From: Massilia sp. Root418
Lineage (GTDB): Bacteria > Pseudomonadota > Gammaproteobacteria > Burkholderiales > Burkholderiaceae_D
Assembly: GCF_001425265.1 (NCBI RefSeq)
Contig: NZ_LMEC01000001.1
Location: 826,036 to 890,035, forward strand
DNA length: 64,000 bases
Reading direction: 5' to 3'
Made by a program: the position numbers and the translations under genes. Below the pieces are notes generated by a model. That model was not told where the DNA came from. It was given only the letters and a program-made list of their open reading frames with translations, and made no database searches. Below are positions 26,189 to 35,758 of the stretch, piece by piece. Within the stretch, counting starts at the first letter, position 1. The number at the start of each line of letters is the position of its first letter.

Positions 26189-27343
26189 ATGAAAAACCGC
26201 TCTCTCATCCGAATCGCCGCGCTGGCCGCGGTATTGTCCTCGCCATTGCTGGGCTGGGCCTCCGACCTCAAACTGGGTTTCATCACCTCGCTGTCGGGTC
26301 CCTCGTCCTCGCTGGGGATTCCCTACTCGAAGGGCTTGCAGGCCGGCGTAACGTTCCGGCCCGATATCGACGGCAAGAAGGTGCAGGTCGTGCAGCTCGA
26401 CGATGCTTCCGATCCGACCACGGCGGCGCGCAATGCCCGCAAGCTGATCGTGGAGGACAATGTCGACGCGCTGATCGGCACCGCGGGCACGCCATCGGGC
26501 ATCGCGATCGCCGGCGTCGCCCGCGAACTGAAGGTGCCCTTCATCTCGGTCGCCCAGGTCAAGCCCGACGCCGGTGCGGGCGGCTGGATGGTCAACGTAC
26601 CGCAGGCCACGCCGCTGATGGTCGAGACGCTCGTCGCGCACATGCAGCGCTCCGGCGTCAAGACCGTCGCCTACATCGGTTTCTCCGATGCGTGGGGCGA
26701 TATCGTCTACGACGCCCTGCTCGCCGCCGCGAAGAAGAACAACATCAAGGTCGTGACCAATGAACGCTATGCACGCAACGACAGCTCGGTGACCGGCCAG
26801 GCACTGAAAATCGTCGCTGCCAAGCCGGATGCGGTACTGAGCGGCACCTCCGGCACCCCCGGCGCGCTGGCCTACCTCGGACTGGCCGCGCGCGGATACC
26901 GCGGCAAGATCTACGGCACCCATGGCATCATCAATCCCGACTTCATCCGTGTCGGGGGGGCTGCGCTGGACAACCTGTATGCGCCCACCGGACCGGTGGT
27001 GGTGGCCGACCAGCTACCCGCCACTCATCCATCGCGTAAAATCTCGCTCGATTTCCGCAGCGCGTACAAGAAGACATTCCAGGCCGATGCGACCGATGCG
27101 TTCGCACCCTACGCGTTCGATGCCTGGCTGATCTTCCTGGATGCCGCGCAGCGCACGATGGCACAGAAGCAGCCCGGCACGCCGGAGTTCCGTGCGGCGC
27201 TGCTCAATGCACTCCTGTCCACCAATGAGCTGGTCGGCACGCAAGGGGTGTACAACTTCCGCCCAGAAAATATCTTCAGTACCGATCCGCGTTCGGTCGT
27301 CATGGTCAGGCTCGAAAAAGGCAAGTGGCAATACCTGCCCTGA
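26189..27343 (+). CDS. Periplasmic binding protein of the HAAT importer (LivK type)
   Basis: 384 residues. Signal peptide cut near LGWASD, then SDLKLGFITSLSGPSSSLGI, the opening of type-I periplasmic binding proteins. It carries GTAGTPSGIAIAGVA and HGIINPDFI. It should bring a ligand to the LivH/LivM-LivG/LivF importer encoded at 6499-10117, which has no binding protein of its own. It lies 71 bases after the flavin reductase on the same strand. The cargo is likely the aromatic substrate of the pathway (inference). Confidence 0.9.
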   Translation: MKNRSLIRIAALAAVLSSPLLGWASDLKLGFITSLSGPSSSLGIPYSKGLQAGVTFRPDIDGKKVQVVQLDDASDPTTAARNARKLIVEDNVDALIGTAGTPSGIAIAGVARELKVPFISVAQVKPDAGAGGWMVNVPQATPLMVETLVAHMQRSGVKTVAYIGFSDAWGDIVYDALLAAAKKNNIKVVTNERYARNDSSVTGQALKIVAAKPDAVLSGTSGTPGALAYLGLAARGYRGKIYGTHGIINPDFIRVGGAALDNLYAPTGPVVVADQLPATHPSRKISLDFRSAYKKTFQADATDAFAPYAFDAWLIFLDAAQRTMAQKQPGTPEFRAALLNALLSTNELVGTQGVYNFRPENIFSTDPRSVVMVRLEKGKWQYLP

Positions 27344-27367
27344 TCCACGCGCAGCGTTCCAAAGCCC

Positions 27368-27385
27368 GGCCGCGCAAGCGGCCGT
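27368..27385. other. Short hairpin between the binding-protein gene and trpC
   Basis: CGGCCG-CGCAAG-CGGCCG can form a stable hairpin in the 67-base gap. There is no U-tract, so it is more likely an RNA-processing or partial stop point than a full terminator. It may set trpC expression apart from the upstream genes. Confidence 0.35.
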
Positions 27386-27410
27386 CCGCACTTTTGTGAG
27401 ACCAATCACC

Positions 27411-28211
27411 ATGCCCGATCTATTGAATCGAATCCTCGCCGTCAAGCGCGCCGAAATCTCAGCCGCGTGCCGGCTGCAAGATTTGGCCAGCTTGCGCAGC
27501 GAGGTGGAATCCGCACCCGCAGCAGAGCGCCGGACCCGCGGCTTCCACGACAGCCTGCGCCGGAAAATCGCAGCCGGCCAATCCGGCGTGATCGCCGAGA
27601 TCAAGCGAGCCGCCCCATCGGCCGGCCTGCTGCAGCCCGATTTTCAGCCGGATGCGCTCGCCGCCAGTTACGCCGGCCACGGCGCCGCCTGCCTCTCGGT
27701 GCTCACCGATGCACAATTCTTCGGCGGCACGCCGGGCGACCTGCGCAAGGCGCGCACGGCCTGTGCGCTGCCCGTACTACGCAAGGACTTCATCATCAGT
27801 CCATATCAGGTGTACCAGGCGCGCGCATGGGGCGCCGATTGCATTCTGCTGATCGTGGCCGCGCTCGATCCGGCACTGATGGCCGACCTGGAGTGCCTGG
27901 CCCACGCGCTGGGAATGGACGTGCTGGTCGAGGCGCATGACCGGCAGGAACTCGATGCGGCCCTGCGGCTCCGCACACGGCTGATCGGTATCAATAACCG
28001 CAACCTGCGCACACTCGCCACCAGCGTGCAAACGACCATCGACCTGCGCTCCAGCATTCCACCGGACAGGTTGCTGGTCACCGAATCGGGTATCCGCACG
28101 CCCGGCGACGTTTCGCTGCTGCGCGACGCAGGCGTTCACGCCTACCTGGTGGGTGAGGCCTTCCTGCGCACCCCGGATCCGGGTGCGGAAATGGCCCGGC
28201 TTTTCGGATGA
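27411..28211 (+). CDS. trpC: Indole-3-glycerol-phosphate synthase
   Basis: 266 residues. Converts CdRP (carboxyphenylamino-deoxyribulose phosphate) to indole-3-glycerol phosphate in tryptophan synthesis. All catalytic residues are present: Glu63/Lys65 (IAEIKRAAPS), Lys125 (LRKDFI), Glu174 (LVEAHD), Asn195 (GINNRNL) and Glu225/Ser226 (TESGI). It is the normal family length and has no fused domain. It is unusual here: no other trp gene is near and it ends a catabolic gene series. Whether it is the only trpC of the genome or an extra copy cannot be told from the window. Confidence 0.93.
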   Translation: MPDLLNRILAVKRAEISAACRLQDLASLRSEVESAPAAERRTRGFHDSLRRKIAAGQSGVIAEIKRAAPSAGLLQPDFQPDALAASYAGHGAACLSVLTDAQFFGGTPGDLRKARTACALPVLRKDFIISPYQVYQARAWGADCILLIVAALDPALMADLECLAHALGMDVLVEAHDRQELDAALRLRTRLIGINNRNLRTLATSVQTTIDLRSSIPPDRLLVTESGIRTPGDVSLLRDAGVHAYLVGEAFLRTPDPGAEMARLFG

Positions 28212-28224
28212 GGCGCGGCCCCAT

Positions 28225-28251
28225 CCTGGCGCGCGTCCGCGCAATGCCAGG
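28225..28251. terminator. Hairpin between convergent trpC and GH127 genes
   Basis: CCTGGC-GCGCG-TC-CGCGC-AAT-GCCAGG, a long GC-rich stem with a small bulge, sits exactly between two converging genes. It lacks a T-run, so a two-way intrinsic terminator is only a possibility. Confidence 0.35.
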
Positions 28252-30585
28252 CTAACGCAGCAAACGCAGCCCGTACAATGCGCCCGTCATCGCCCCCGGC
28301 CTGGCAACGAACTTCACCGTCAGCGACCCGTTGAGCAGTTCAGACGGAATCGCCACATCCGTGCCGTAAAACGCCTGCGTGTTCTTCTCCAGTGTGACCG
28401 TGGCGATCTGCCGGCCATTGACCAGCACATCGAAAACAGGGCCGGAATCATCGCCGCTGAAGGTCAGCCTCAGGCTCTTCGCTTCCAGTTTTGGGTCCTT
28501 CAGCACATAGCTGAACCATCCGCTTGCACGGCGCCAATGCCTGTCCTTGGCGACGCCAGCATCGGCGCCCTCGGCCGCAAACGCGTGATCGGACTCCGGC
28601 TGCTGCTCGCCCGGCGCCACCTGATCGATGGTCTGCGCGTCGAGGGCGAGGCGCTCGGCTTCGGCCTTGGCCGCTGCGTCGCGTGTGGCCTTCTCGCCGG
28701 CCGGGGTCGAATACGGCCAGTAGATCGTATAGCGCGAATCGTGCAGCCGGAAGAACGGAACGAGTTTCATGTCCAGCGCGCCGACGCCCTGGATCAGCCC
28801 CGGCGCCGTGAACGTCATCGGCTCGCCCTTGACCGCCTTGAACTTCTTCACAAAGTCACGTGTGTCGCTCACGAACATCGGCGCCGCCGCCGCCGGACAC
28901 ACAGCCCCATGGGCGACATGCGAGCCCGAATCGCCCGCGAACACGTTGAGCTTCTCATTGGCGTGCAGCTGCGTCTTGGCCGCCAACACGATCGGCCCGC
29001 GCAGCACCGCATAATAGTCCGACCGGTCCGGCATGCGCTCCAGGGTCGTTTGCATCGGCACGGTCACGTCGATGCGGTCGCCCTTGCGCCAGTGGCGCTT
29101 GACGCTGACATAGCTGCCTGGCTCGCCATTGACCTTGACCGGCTTGCCATTGACCTTCACCTGCATGGCTGCGCGCGCAGTCCAGCCCGGATAGCGCAGC
29201 TTGACGGTAAATACGCCATCGCCGTCGACCTCCAGGCGGCTGGTGTCGGCATCCGGAAAGCGCGTCTTCTGTGTAATGCGCACACCCTTCTCGCGCCACT
29301 CCAACGTTGAGGACGTGTACAGGTTGACGAACAGAGCATCCTTCTCATGGGCGTAGATAAATTCGCCATACTTGGATTGGCTCTCGATCCCCGAGCCGAC
29401 GCAGCACCACATGGAGTTGTCAGCCTGCGAATACACGCGGTAGTGGTTCGGCCGCATCGGCGTGAAGTACACCAGGCCGCCGGTTTCCGGGTGCTGCGAT
29501 GACAGGATGTGATTGAAAAGCGCACGCTCCATGTAATCGGCGTAGCGCACGTCCGGGTCGCGGCGGAACAGCATTTCCGACAGGCGCAACATGTTGTAGG
29601 TGTTGCAGGTCTCGGGGCCTTCGACGGCGCTGATCATCGACGAGAAGTCTTTGTCGTCGTGGAAGTGCTCGCGGACGCTGTTACCACCGATGGCCACGGT
29701 GCGGTGATCGTGTACCGTGCGCCAGAAAAATTCCGCGGCCTTGTGCAGCTTCTGGTCGCCGCCCAGCGCGGCGATGCGCTCGAAGCCGATCACTTTCGGA
29801 ATCTGCGTGTTGGCGTGCATGCCGGTCAGCTTGTCCTTGCCCTCTTGCAGAGGCTGCAGCAAAACCTGATGCGAGAAGCGCTGCGCCAGCGCCAGGTATT
29901 TTTTATCGCCGGTCAGTTCGTATACATCGGCCAGCACTTCGTTCATGCCGCCATGTTCGGCGCGCAGCATGGACTGCATCTGCTCATCGCTCAGCGCCGC
30001 CGTCAGCTTGAGCGCCCAGTCGGCCATCCCGACCAACATGGCGCGCGCGTCCTGGCTGCCGCCATAGCGATAGGCGTCGCGCAGGCCGGCGTAGGTCTTG
30101 TGCAGGTTGTACCAGGGGACCCACTTGCCGTTAACGCCAAAGTTGTCGGCCCTGATCTCGCCTTTGGCGATGTCCTGCCACGCCTTGCTGCCTTCCGGGA
30201 CGCCGCCGATGTAGCCGTTGCCGTTGGCCTGCTGGCACTTCTTGAGTTCATTGACGAAGTAGTCGAGGCGTTCCTTGACCATGGCGTCGCCGGTCGACGC
30301 ATACAGCAGCGCCAGCGCCGACAGATAGTGGCCGCCGATGTGACCGTCCAGGCCGTGCGATTCCCAGTTGCCATAGCTCGGCGCTTTCAGCGGCAAACCG
30401 GCTTCTCGCTGGAAAGGCGCGAGCAGTTTGTCCTGATCGAGCGACATCAGGTAATGCAGATTGCGGTTCTGGGCATCGAGGAAGGGACCGGCGCCAAGAC
30501 GAACGTCGGCCAGCGGAAAGCGATCCGCGGCCGACGCCGTCAATGCCGTTGCTGCCAGCAGAAAACCGGCGAGGAGTTTGCTCAT
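28252..30585 (-). CDS. GH127 beta-L-arabinofuranosidase-type glycosidase, secreted
   Basis: About 777 residues with a signal peptide cut near LTASAAD. GH127 (formerly DUF1680) enzymes remove beta-L-arabinofuranose using a Cys nucleophile and a zinc site. The zinc and catalytic residues are visible in PETCNTYN (Glu, Cys) and WCCVGSGIES (paired Cys). The N-terminal half is an alpha/alpha barrel, followed by beta-domains and a C-terminal beta-sandwich. The start at 30585 was chosen because it begins the signal peptide. It stands alone on its strand; the likely substrate is plant arabinan or arabinogalactan side chains. Confidence 0.9.
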   Translation of the reverse strand: MSKLLAGFLLAATALTASAADRFPLADVRLGAGPFLDAQNRNLHYLMSLDQDKLLAPFQREAGLPLKAPSYGNWESHGLDGHIGGHYLSALALLYASTGDAMVKERLDYFVNELKKCQQANGNGYIGGVPEGSKAWQDIAKGEIRADNFGVNGKWVPWYNLHKTYAGLRDAYRYGGSQDARAMLVGMADWALKLTAALSDEQMQSMLRAEHGGMNEVLADVYELTGDKKYLALAQRFSHQVLLQPLQEGKDKLTGMHANTQIPKVIGFERIAALGGDQKLHKAAEFFWRTVHDHRTVAIGGNSVREHFHDDKDFSSMISAVEGPETCNTYNMLRLSEMLFRRDPDVRYADYMERALFNHILSSQHPETGGLVYFTPMRPNHYRVYSQADNSMWCCVGSGIESQSKYGEFIYAHEKDALFVNLYTSSTLEWREKGVRITQKTRFPDADTSRLEVDGDGVFTVKLRYPGWTARAAMQVKVNGKPVKVNGEPGSYVSVKRHWRKGDRIDVTVPMQTTLERMPDRSDYYAVLRGPIVLAAKTQLHANEKLNVFAGDSGSHVAHGAVCPAAAAPMFVSDTRDFVKKFKAVKGEPMTFTAPGLIQGVGALDMKLVPFFRLHDSRYTIYWPYSTPAGEKATRDAAAKAEAERLALDAQTIDQVAPGEQQPESDHAFAAEGADAGVAKDRHWRRASGWFSYVLKDPKLEAKSLRLTFSGDDSGPVFDVLVNGRQIATVTLEKNTQAFYGTDVAIPSELLNGSLTVKFVARPGAMTGALYGLRLLR

Positions 30586-30957
30586 GGAAGTTCTTTTACC
30601 TTTACTTTGAAAGCGGTCCAATTCTTTTGGGACGACCAGCGGCCTTCCGCCCCGTTTTTTCATGCCGTGCCGTCCCAGCGCCAAGTTCAGCTCGCACTGC
30701 TGCCAGTTCAGTTAAAATTCTTGGGCCGGCAAGGTTCTCATCGAATGCACGGCGCGTGCAATACCTGAAATCACCAACTATGCGAACGATTTTGACGCAC
30801 CTGCCATCAACCGCCTGAACCGCACAGCTCAGCGAAGCCCACAACCGGCTCGCTACCGGGCGGGATCCCAAACGGAGGAAGTGTAGTAATAACCAGACCC
30901 ATTCTCATTTTGCTGGCAGCCATGTCGATTTGGCCTTGCCTGGATTTCAGGCAATCG
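30586..30957. other. Intergenic region, nothing recognised
   Basis: About 370 bases ahead of the GH127 gene and behind the TetR-type gene. No gene, clear palindrome or terminator was seen. It must hold the GH127 promoter. Confidence 0.5.
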
Positions 30958-31578
30958 TCAACTGTAGAGCCGGAACAGCATGTCCACGCCGCGCCTGGCG
31001 CGCGACTCTATCTCCTGCTCCGTCATCGCCAGGGCAACTCTCAGGTTAATTCTGAGCACCCTGTTCCCATACCACAGGGCAGTGAGGTCCTCCGCCGCAG
31101 CTGCGGGATCATCGATCTTGAGGACTCCGTCGTCCGCGGCGCGGCTTAAGATCTGCGTTAGCAGGGAATAGCCCCGGCCTGGCCCGGCGTCATACAAACG
31201 AAGGGCAAGTTCGGGATAGATATCGTATGCCGATGCGATCAGGCGGTCCCAGCCCATCAAGCGCTGTTCGTTTGCAAATCGCAGGTAGCGAATGCCAAAC
31301 GCAAGCAAGGTTGCACCCAAGTCGTCGGTTTCAGCTTGCAGCAAGTCTTCCTCTGAAATCGTGCGCGCTGACTCCCGCAACAAAACCATTTCAATGAATG
31401 TTTCCTTGTCGCGGAAATATGTGTAAAACGTCGTCTTGGCTATGCCGGCTTGTGCAACGACTGCATCCACGGTTACGCGGATGCCGTAACTCAAGAGTAA
31501 TTCCCTGCCGACGTCCATTAACGTTTCTCTGCATTCGAGCTTTCTCGGACGGCCACGCTTACGCTTGATATCATTCAT
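30958..31578 (-). CDS. TetR/AcrR-family transcriptional regulator
   Basis: 206 residues. A basic KRKRGRPRK start leads into a TetR helix-turn-helix (VDAVVAQAGIAKTTFYTYFRDKE cannot be shown in full; AGIAKTTFYTYF is the recognition part). A helical ligand domain follows. The start overlaps the stop of the DoxX-like gene by four bases, so they are co-expressed. The TetR protein probably represses its own operon. Base composition of this pair is less GC-rich than the flanks. Confidence 0.88.
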   Translation of the reverse strand: MNDIKRKRGRPRKLECRETLMDVGRELLLSYGIRVTVDAVVAQAGIAKTTFYTYFRDKETFIEMVLLRESARTISEEDLLQAETDDLGATLLAFGIRYLRFANEQRLMGWDRLIASAYDIYPELALRLYDAGPGRGYSLLTQILSRAADDGVLKIDDPAAAAEDLTALWYGNRVLRINLRVALAMTEQEIESRARRGVDMLFRLYS

Positions 31579-31940
31579 CGGCTTTTAAGATAGTAAGCGC
31601 ATAGCAATAGGCCCCCCACCACGGTCAAGTGCTCCAGAGCGATATGGAGTTCGGCTGTACGGCGCGGTTCAGCGAATGTCCAAAACGCATGCCCAAATGG
31701 AATGGTCAGCAACGTAAACAGGGCCAGCGCGATGGCGCCGCACCAGCCAAAGCCGGCAAAATTTGAAATGACAAGCAGTGACCCTCCCAATTGAAGCGCA
31801 ATAGTCGCGGCGGCCAGCAGGCGCTCATTTGGCAGCCCTATCGCCTGCGCCTCTGCGGCTACGGCGGAAAAATTAAACAAACCAAAGATGCCTGCGCTCC
31901 AAAACAACACCGTCAACACGGCGCGCAATCCCATATCCAT
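31575..31940 (-). CDS. DoxX-like small membrane protein
   Basis: 121 residues with four likely membrane helices (AVLTVLFWSAGIFGLFNF at the start, LEHLTVVGGLLLCAYYL at the end) and the PFGHAFW-type loop of DoxX relatives. The biochemical role of the family is poorly defined; some members are linked to redox or thiol stress. It heads a two-gene unit with a TetR regulator. Confidence 0.75.
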   Translation of the reverse strand: MDMGLRAVLTVLFWSAGIFGLFNFSAVAAEAQAIGLPNERLLAAATIALQLGGSLLVISNFAGFGWCGAIALALFTLLTIPFGHAFWTFAEPRRTAELHIALEHLTVVGGLLLCAYYLKSR

Positions 31941-31999
31941 GACAACTCCTTTTAACTGAAAGAGGTCAATATATCGTACTTCCCAGTAGGAAAAATCGC

Positions 32000-32390
32000 G
32001 TCATGGAGTGCCCAGTCCTGGTCGTTCGCATAGGGATCGGCCACGCGCGCGTGCTGGCCATTGATGGCGAGCGGGAACACATAGGCAGCGGATGCGCGCC
32101 CGTCGGCCTGGAACAGCAACAGGTTGTTTTGATGGAAGGAGATGACCGTGATCGTGCTCCAATAATGCCATTTCAGCGGGCACCACGTTCAGCACGACCG
32201 GCGTCTTCGTGCTTGCGATCCCCGCCTGCATGCCAGAACATGGTCCAGGCCAAGGCGCGCGCCTCGGCCCCACACGCTGTAAAACGCCAGCTAGTGGTCG
32301 TAGAACGGCGCGGCGATGGCCAGCGCCAGCGCGCTCTTTTGTGGCGCGATACCGGCCAGAGCGTCTGTCAATTCGCCGTAAATATACTAA
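32000..32390 (-). pseudogene. Possible decayed gene remnant
   Basis: Minus-strand protein-like stretches appear in more than one frame: VVLNVVPAEMALLEHDHGHL in one and LLLFQADGRASAAYVFPLA then ANDQDWALHDAIFPTGKYDI in another. At least one stop falls earlier in the series. This pattern suggests a frameshifted relic rather than random sequence. The parent family was not recognised. It fills much of the gap between the DoxX-like gene and guaA. Confidence 0.35.
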
Positions 32391-32416
32391 GTGGATATAC
32401 CTGACGCACAAAAAAA

Positions 32417-32438
32417 ATCGGCTCCAAACGGAGCCGAT
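32417..32438 (-). terminator. Rho-independent terminator after guaA
   Basis: Read on the minus strand: ATCGGCTCC-GTTT-GGAGCCGAT followed by a run of seven or more T. A nine-base perfect stem makes this a clear intrinsic terminator for guaB-guaA. Confidence 0.9.
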
Positions 32439-32469
32439 ATTAATTAAAAACCACAATTTTTGTATTCTG

Positions 32470-34080
32470 TCATTCCCACTCGATGGTCGCTGGCGGCTTG
32501 CCGCTGATGTCGTACACCACGCGGTTCAGGCCGCGCACTTCATTGATGATGCGGTTGGACACCTTGCCCAGCAGCGCATGCGGCAGGTGCGCCCAGTGCG
32601 CGGTCATGAAGTCCTGCGTCTGCACGGCGCGCAGCGCCACCACGTATTCGTAGGTGCGGCCGTCGCCCATCACGCCCACCGACTTCACCGGCAGGAACAC
32701 GGCGAACGCCTGCGACGTCGCCTCGTACCAGTTCTTAGGCAGCTCTTCCGTATTCACGGCCTGGCCGGCCACGAACTCGTACGGGGTGTTGCGCAGTTCT
32801 TCGATGAAGATGGCGTCGGCCTGGCGCAGCAGGTCGGCGTATTCCTTCTTCACTTCACCCAGGATGCGCACGCCCAGGCCTGGACCCGGGAATGGATGGC
32901 GGTAGACCATGTCATGCGGCAGGCCCAGCGCCACGCCCAGCTTGCGTACTTCGTCCTTGAACAGTTCGCGCAGCGGTTCGAGCAGCTTGAGCTTCATGGT
33001 GTCCGGCAGGCCGCCCACGTTGTGGTGCGACTTGATGGTCTGGCCCTTCTTGCCCTTGCCGGCCGATTCGATCACGTCCGGGTAGATGGTGCCCTGCGCC
33101 AGCCACTTGGCGTTCACCAGCTTGCCCGACTCCACCTGGAACACTTCCACGAACTCGCGGCCGATGATCTTGCGCTTCTGCTCGGGATCGGTCACGCCGG
33201 CCAGGTGGCCCATGAACTGGTCGGTGGCATCCACGCGGATCACCTTCACGCCCAGGTTCTTGGCGAACATATTCATCACCATTTCGCCTTCGTTCAGGCG
33301 CAGCAGACCGTGGTCCACGAAGACGCAGGTCAGCTGGTCGCCGATGGCGCGGTGGATCAGCGCGGCAGCCACGGACGAGTCCACGCCGCCCGACAGGCCC
33401 AGGATCACTTCATCGCTGCCCACTTGCGCGCGGATCTTCTCCACGGCTTCGGAAATGTAGTCGGGCATGTTCCAGTCGGATTTGCAGCCGCAGATTTCGT
33501 GCACGAAGCGGCCCAGCATGGCCTTGCCCTGCTCGGTGTGCGTCACTTCCGGGTGGAATTGCACGCCGTAGAAGTTGCGCTCTTCGTCCGCCATGGCGGC
33601 GATCGGGCAGCTGGGCGTGTCGCCCATCAGCTTGAAGCCCGGCGGCATGTCCAGCACCTTGTCGCCGTGGCTCATCCACACTTTCAGCATGCCGTGGCCT
33701 TCCGGCGTGACGAAGTCGTTGATGCCGTCCAGCAGCTTGGTGTGGTTGCGGGCGCGCACTTCGGCGTAGCCGAATTCGCGCACCAGGCCGTTCTCGACCT
33801 TGCCGCCCAGCTGGGCCGCCATGGTCTGCATGCCGTAGCAGATGCCCAGCACCGGCACGCCCAGCTCGAACACCGCTTGCGGCGCGCGCGGCGAGTCGCC
33901 TTCCAGGGTGGAGTTGTGGCTGCCCGACAGGATCACGCCGGAGGCGCCGTAATTGCGCACGAAGTCGTCACCGATATCGTAGGGATAGACTTCGGAGAAC
34001 ACGCCGGAGTCGCGCACGCGGCGGGCGATCAGCTGGGTAACCTGGGAACCGAAATCGAGAATGAGGATTTTAGAGTGCAT
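32470..34080 (-). CDS. guaA: GMP synthase (glutamine-hydrolysing)
   Basis: 536 residues. Converts XMP to GMP with glutamine and ATP. The N-terminal class-I amidotransferase has Cys in GICYGMQTM and His-Glu in QFHPEV. The ATP pyrophosphatase P-loop is [12 protein letters not shown], and the C-terminal dimer domain ends [20 protein letters not shown] (final residues IEWE). Length and domains are standard. It follows guaB on the same strand with a hairpin in between. Confidence 0.98.
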   Translation of the reverse strand: MHSKILILDFGSQVTQLIARRVRDSGVFSEVYPYDIGDDFVRNYGASGVILSGSHNSTLEGDSPRAPQAVFELGVPVLGICYGMQTMAAQLGGKVENGLVREFGYAEVRARNHTKLLDGINDFVTPEGHGMLKVWMSHGDKVLDMPPGFKLMGDTPSCPIAAMADEERNFYGVQFHPEVTHTEQGKAMLGRFVHEICGCKSDWNMPDYISEAVEKIRAQVGSDEVILGLSGGVDSSVAAALIHRAIGDQLTCVFVDHGLLRLNEGEMVMNMFAKNLGVKVIRVDATDQFMGHLAGVTDPEQKRKIIGREFVEVFQVESGKLVNAKWLAQGTIYPDVIESAGKGKKGQTIKSHHNVGGLPDTMKLKLLEPLRELFKDEVRKLGVALGLPHDMVYRHPFPGPGLGVRILGEVKKEYADLLRQADAIFIEELRNTPYEFVAGQAVNTEELPKNWYEATSQAFAVFLPVKSVGVMGDGRTYEYVVALRAVQTQDFMTAHWAHLPHALLGKVSNRIINEVRGLNRVVYDISGKPPATIEWE

Positions 34081-34114
34081 GGATGAGCGCTAGAACTTAA
34101 GGGGAAGATATGAA

Positions 34115-34142
34115 AACGCCGGCGGAGCATGCCGCCGGCGTT
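34115..34142 (-). other. Hairpin between guaB and guaA
   Basis: AACGCCGGCGG-CATGCT-CCGCCGGCGTT on the minus strand, an 11-base perfect stem in the 71-base guaB-guaA gap followed by only a short T run. It may act as a partial terminator or processing site that lowers guaA relative to guaB. Confidence 0.5.
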
Positions 34143-34151
34143 TGGGGGAAG

Positions 34152-35615
34152 TTAGTCGCCGGAACGGTAGTTCGGCGCTTCCTTGGTGATCTGGACGTCG
34201 TGCACGTGCGATTCGCGCATGCCGGCCGAGGTGATCTCGACGAATTCCGCTTTCTCGCGCAGCTCGTCGATGGTGGCGCAGCCGCAGTAGCCCATGGACT
34301 GGCGCACGCCGCCCACCAGCTGGAAGATGATCGCCAGCACGCTGCCCTTGTAGGCGACGCGGCCTTCGATACCTTCTGGCACGAACTTGTCGGCCTTCAT
34401 GGTGGCGTCCTGGAAGTAGCGGTCGGCCGAGCCGTCCGACATCGCGCCCAGCGAACCCATGCCGCGGTAGGACTTGTAGGAGCGGCCCTGGTACAGGATC
34501 ACTTCGCCCGGCGCTTCTTCGGTGCCGGCGAACATGGAGCCCATCATCACGGTCGATGCGCCTGCCGCCAGTGCTTTCGAGATGTCGCCCGAGAAGCGGA
34601 TGCCGCCGTCGGCGATACACGGCACGCCGGTGCCGGCCAGCGCTTCGGCCACGTTGGAGATCGCGGTGATCTGCGGTACGCCCACGCCTGCCACGATACG
34701 GGTGGTGCAGATGGAGCCAGGGCCGATGCCGACCTTGACCGCGTCCGCGCCGTATTCCACCAGCGCCTTGGCGGCCGCTGCGGTGGCGATGTTGCCGCCG
34801 ATGACGTCCACGTGCGGGAAGCGGGTCTTGATCCACTTCACGCGGTCCAGGATGCCTTGCGAGTGGCCGTGGGCGGTGTCCACCACCAGCACGTCCACGC
34901 CGGCCGCAACCAGCAGCTCGATGCGTTCCTCGTCTTTCGCGCCCACGCCCACGGCCGCGCCCACCAGCAGCTTGCCGTGCTGGTCTTTGGATGCGTTCGG
35001 GTGCTCGGTGGACTTCTGGATGTCTTTGACGGTGATCAGGCCGCGCAGGTTGAAGGCGTCGTCCACCACCAGCACGCGCTCCAGGCGGTGCTTGTTCATC
35101 AGGCGCTTGGCTTCGGTCGTGTCTGCGCCCTCTTTCACGTACACCAGCTTGTCGCGTGGGGTCATCTTGGCGCGTACTTCAGCGTCCAGCTCCTGCTCGA
35201 AGCGCAAATCGCGGTTGGTGATGATACCAACTACTTGTTTATCCTCTACCACCGGGAAACCGGAAATGCCATACTGCTCGGTCAGCTTGATGACTTCGCG
35301 GATCTTCATGTCCGGCGGGATCGTGATCGGATCGCGCAGCACGCCTGCTTCGAATCGTTTTACGCGCGCCACTTCGCGGGCCTGGTCTTTCGGCTTCAGA
35401 TTCTTGTGGATGATGCCGATGCCGCCTTCCTGTGCCATGGCGATCGCCAGGCGGGCTTCGGTCACGGTATCCATCGCAGCCGACAGCAGCGGAATATTCA
35501 GCGAGATATTGCGGGTCAGGCGAGTTTTCAGAGACGTATCCGCAGGCAGAATATTGGAGTACGCAGGGACGAGGAGCACGTCATCGAAGGTGAGTGCTTT
35601 TTGAAGTAAACGCAT
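34152..35615 (-). CDS. guaB: IMP dehydrogenase
   Basis: 487 residues. Oxidises IMP to XMP with NAD+, the rate-setting step of guanine nucleotide synthesis. The TIM barrel is split by a pair of CBS domains (about residues 95-205). The catalytic Cys is in [18 protein letters not shown], followed by [10 protein letters not shown] and the flap region. It starts the guaB-guaA operon. Confidence 0.98.
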   Translation of the reverse strand: MRLLQKALTFDDVLLVPAYSNILPADTSLKTRLTRNISLNIPLLSAAMDTVTEARLAIAMAQEGGIGIIHKNLKPKDQAREVARVKRFEAGVLRDPITIPPDMKIREVIKLTEQYGISGFPVVEDKQVVGIITNRDLRFEQELDAEVRAKMTPRDKLVYVKEGADTTEAKRLMNKHRLERVLVVDDAFNLRGLITVKDIQKSTEHPNASKDQHGKLLVGAAVGVGAKDEERIELLVAAGVDVLVVDTAHGHSQGILDRVKWIKTRFPHVDVIGGNIATAAAAKALVEYGADAVKVGIGPGSICTTRIVAGVGVPQITAISNVAEALAGTGVPCIADGGIRFSGDISKALAAGASTVMMGSMFAGTEEAPGEVILYQGRSYKSYRGMGSLGAMSDGSADRYFQDATMKADKFVPEGIEGRVAYKGSVLAIIFQLVGGVRQSMGYCGCATIDELREKAEFVEITSAGMRESHVHDVQITKEAPNYRSGD

Positions 35616-35644
35616 AGTACGATTTCCTATAGGCGCAAAAGTCG

Positions 35645-35650
35645 ATTATA
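35645..35650 (-). promoter_or_regulatory. Probable -10 element of guaB
   Basis: TATAAT on the minus strand, about 30 bases ahead of the guaB ATG. No good -35 box was found at the expected spacing, so the call rests on the perfect -10 alone. Confidence 0.4.
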
Positions 35651-35758
35651 CAGTAAGTCACGTCCTACGTCTTTACCCCGGGGAAAAATGGCCGGGCGGG
35701 TTGACAGCACTGGCAAAGCATGGAAATCTGCCGCAAGGAATAAAGGGATCTATCCACC

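Noticed and set aside
27367..27410. A trp attenuator or T-box-like leader ahead of trpC
   Set aside because: Only one short hairpin is present, with no leader peptide rich in Trp codons and no alternative pairing seen.
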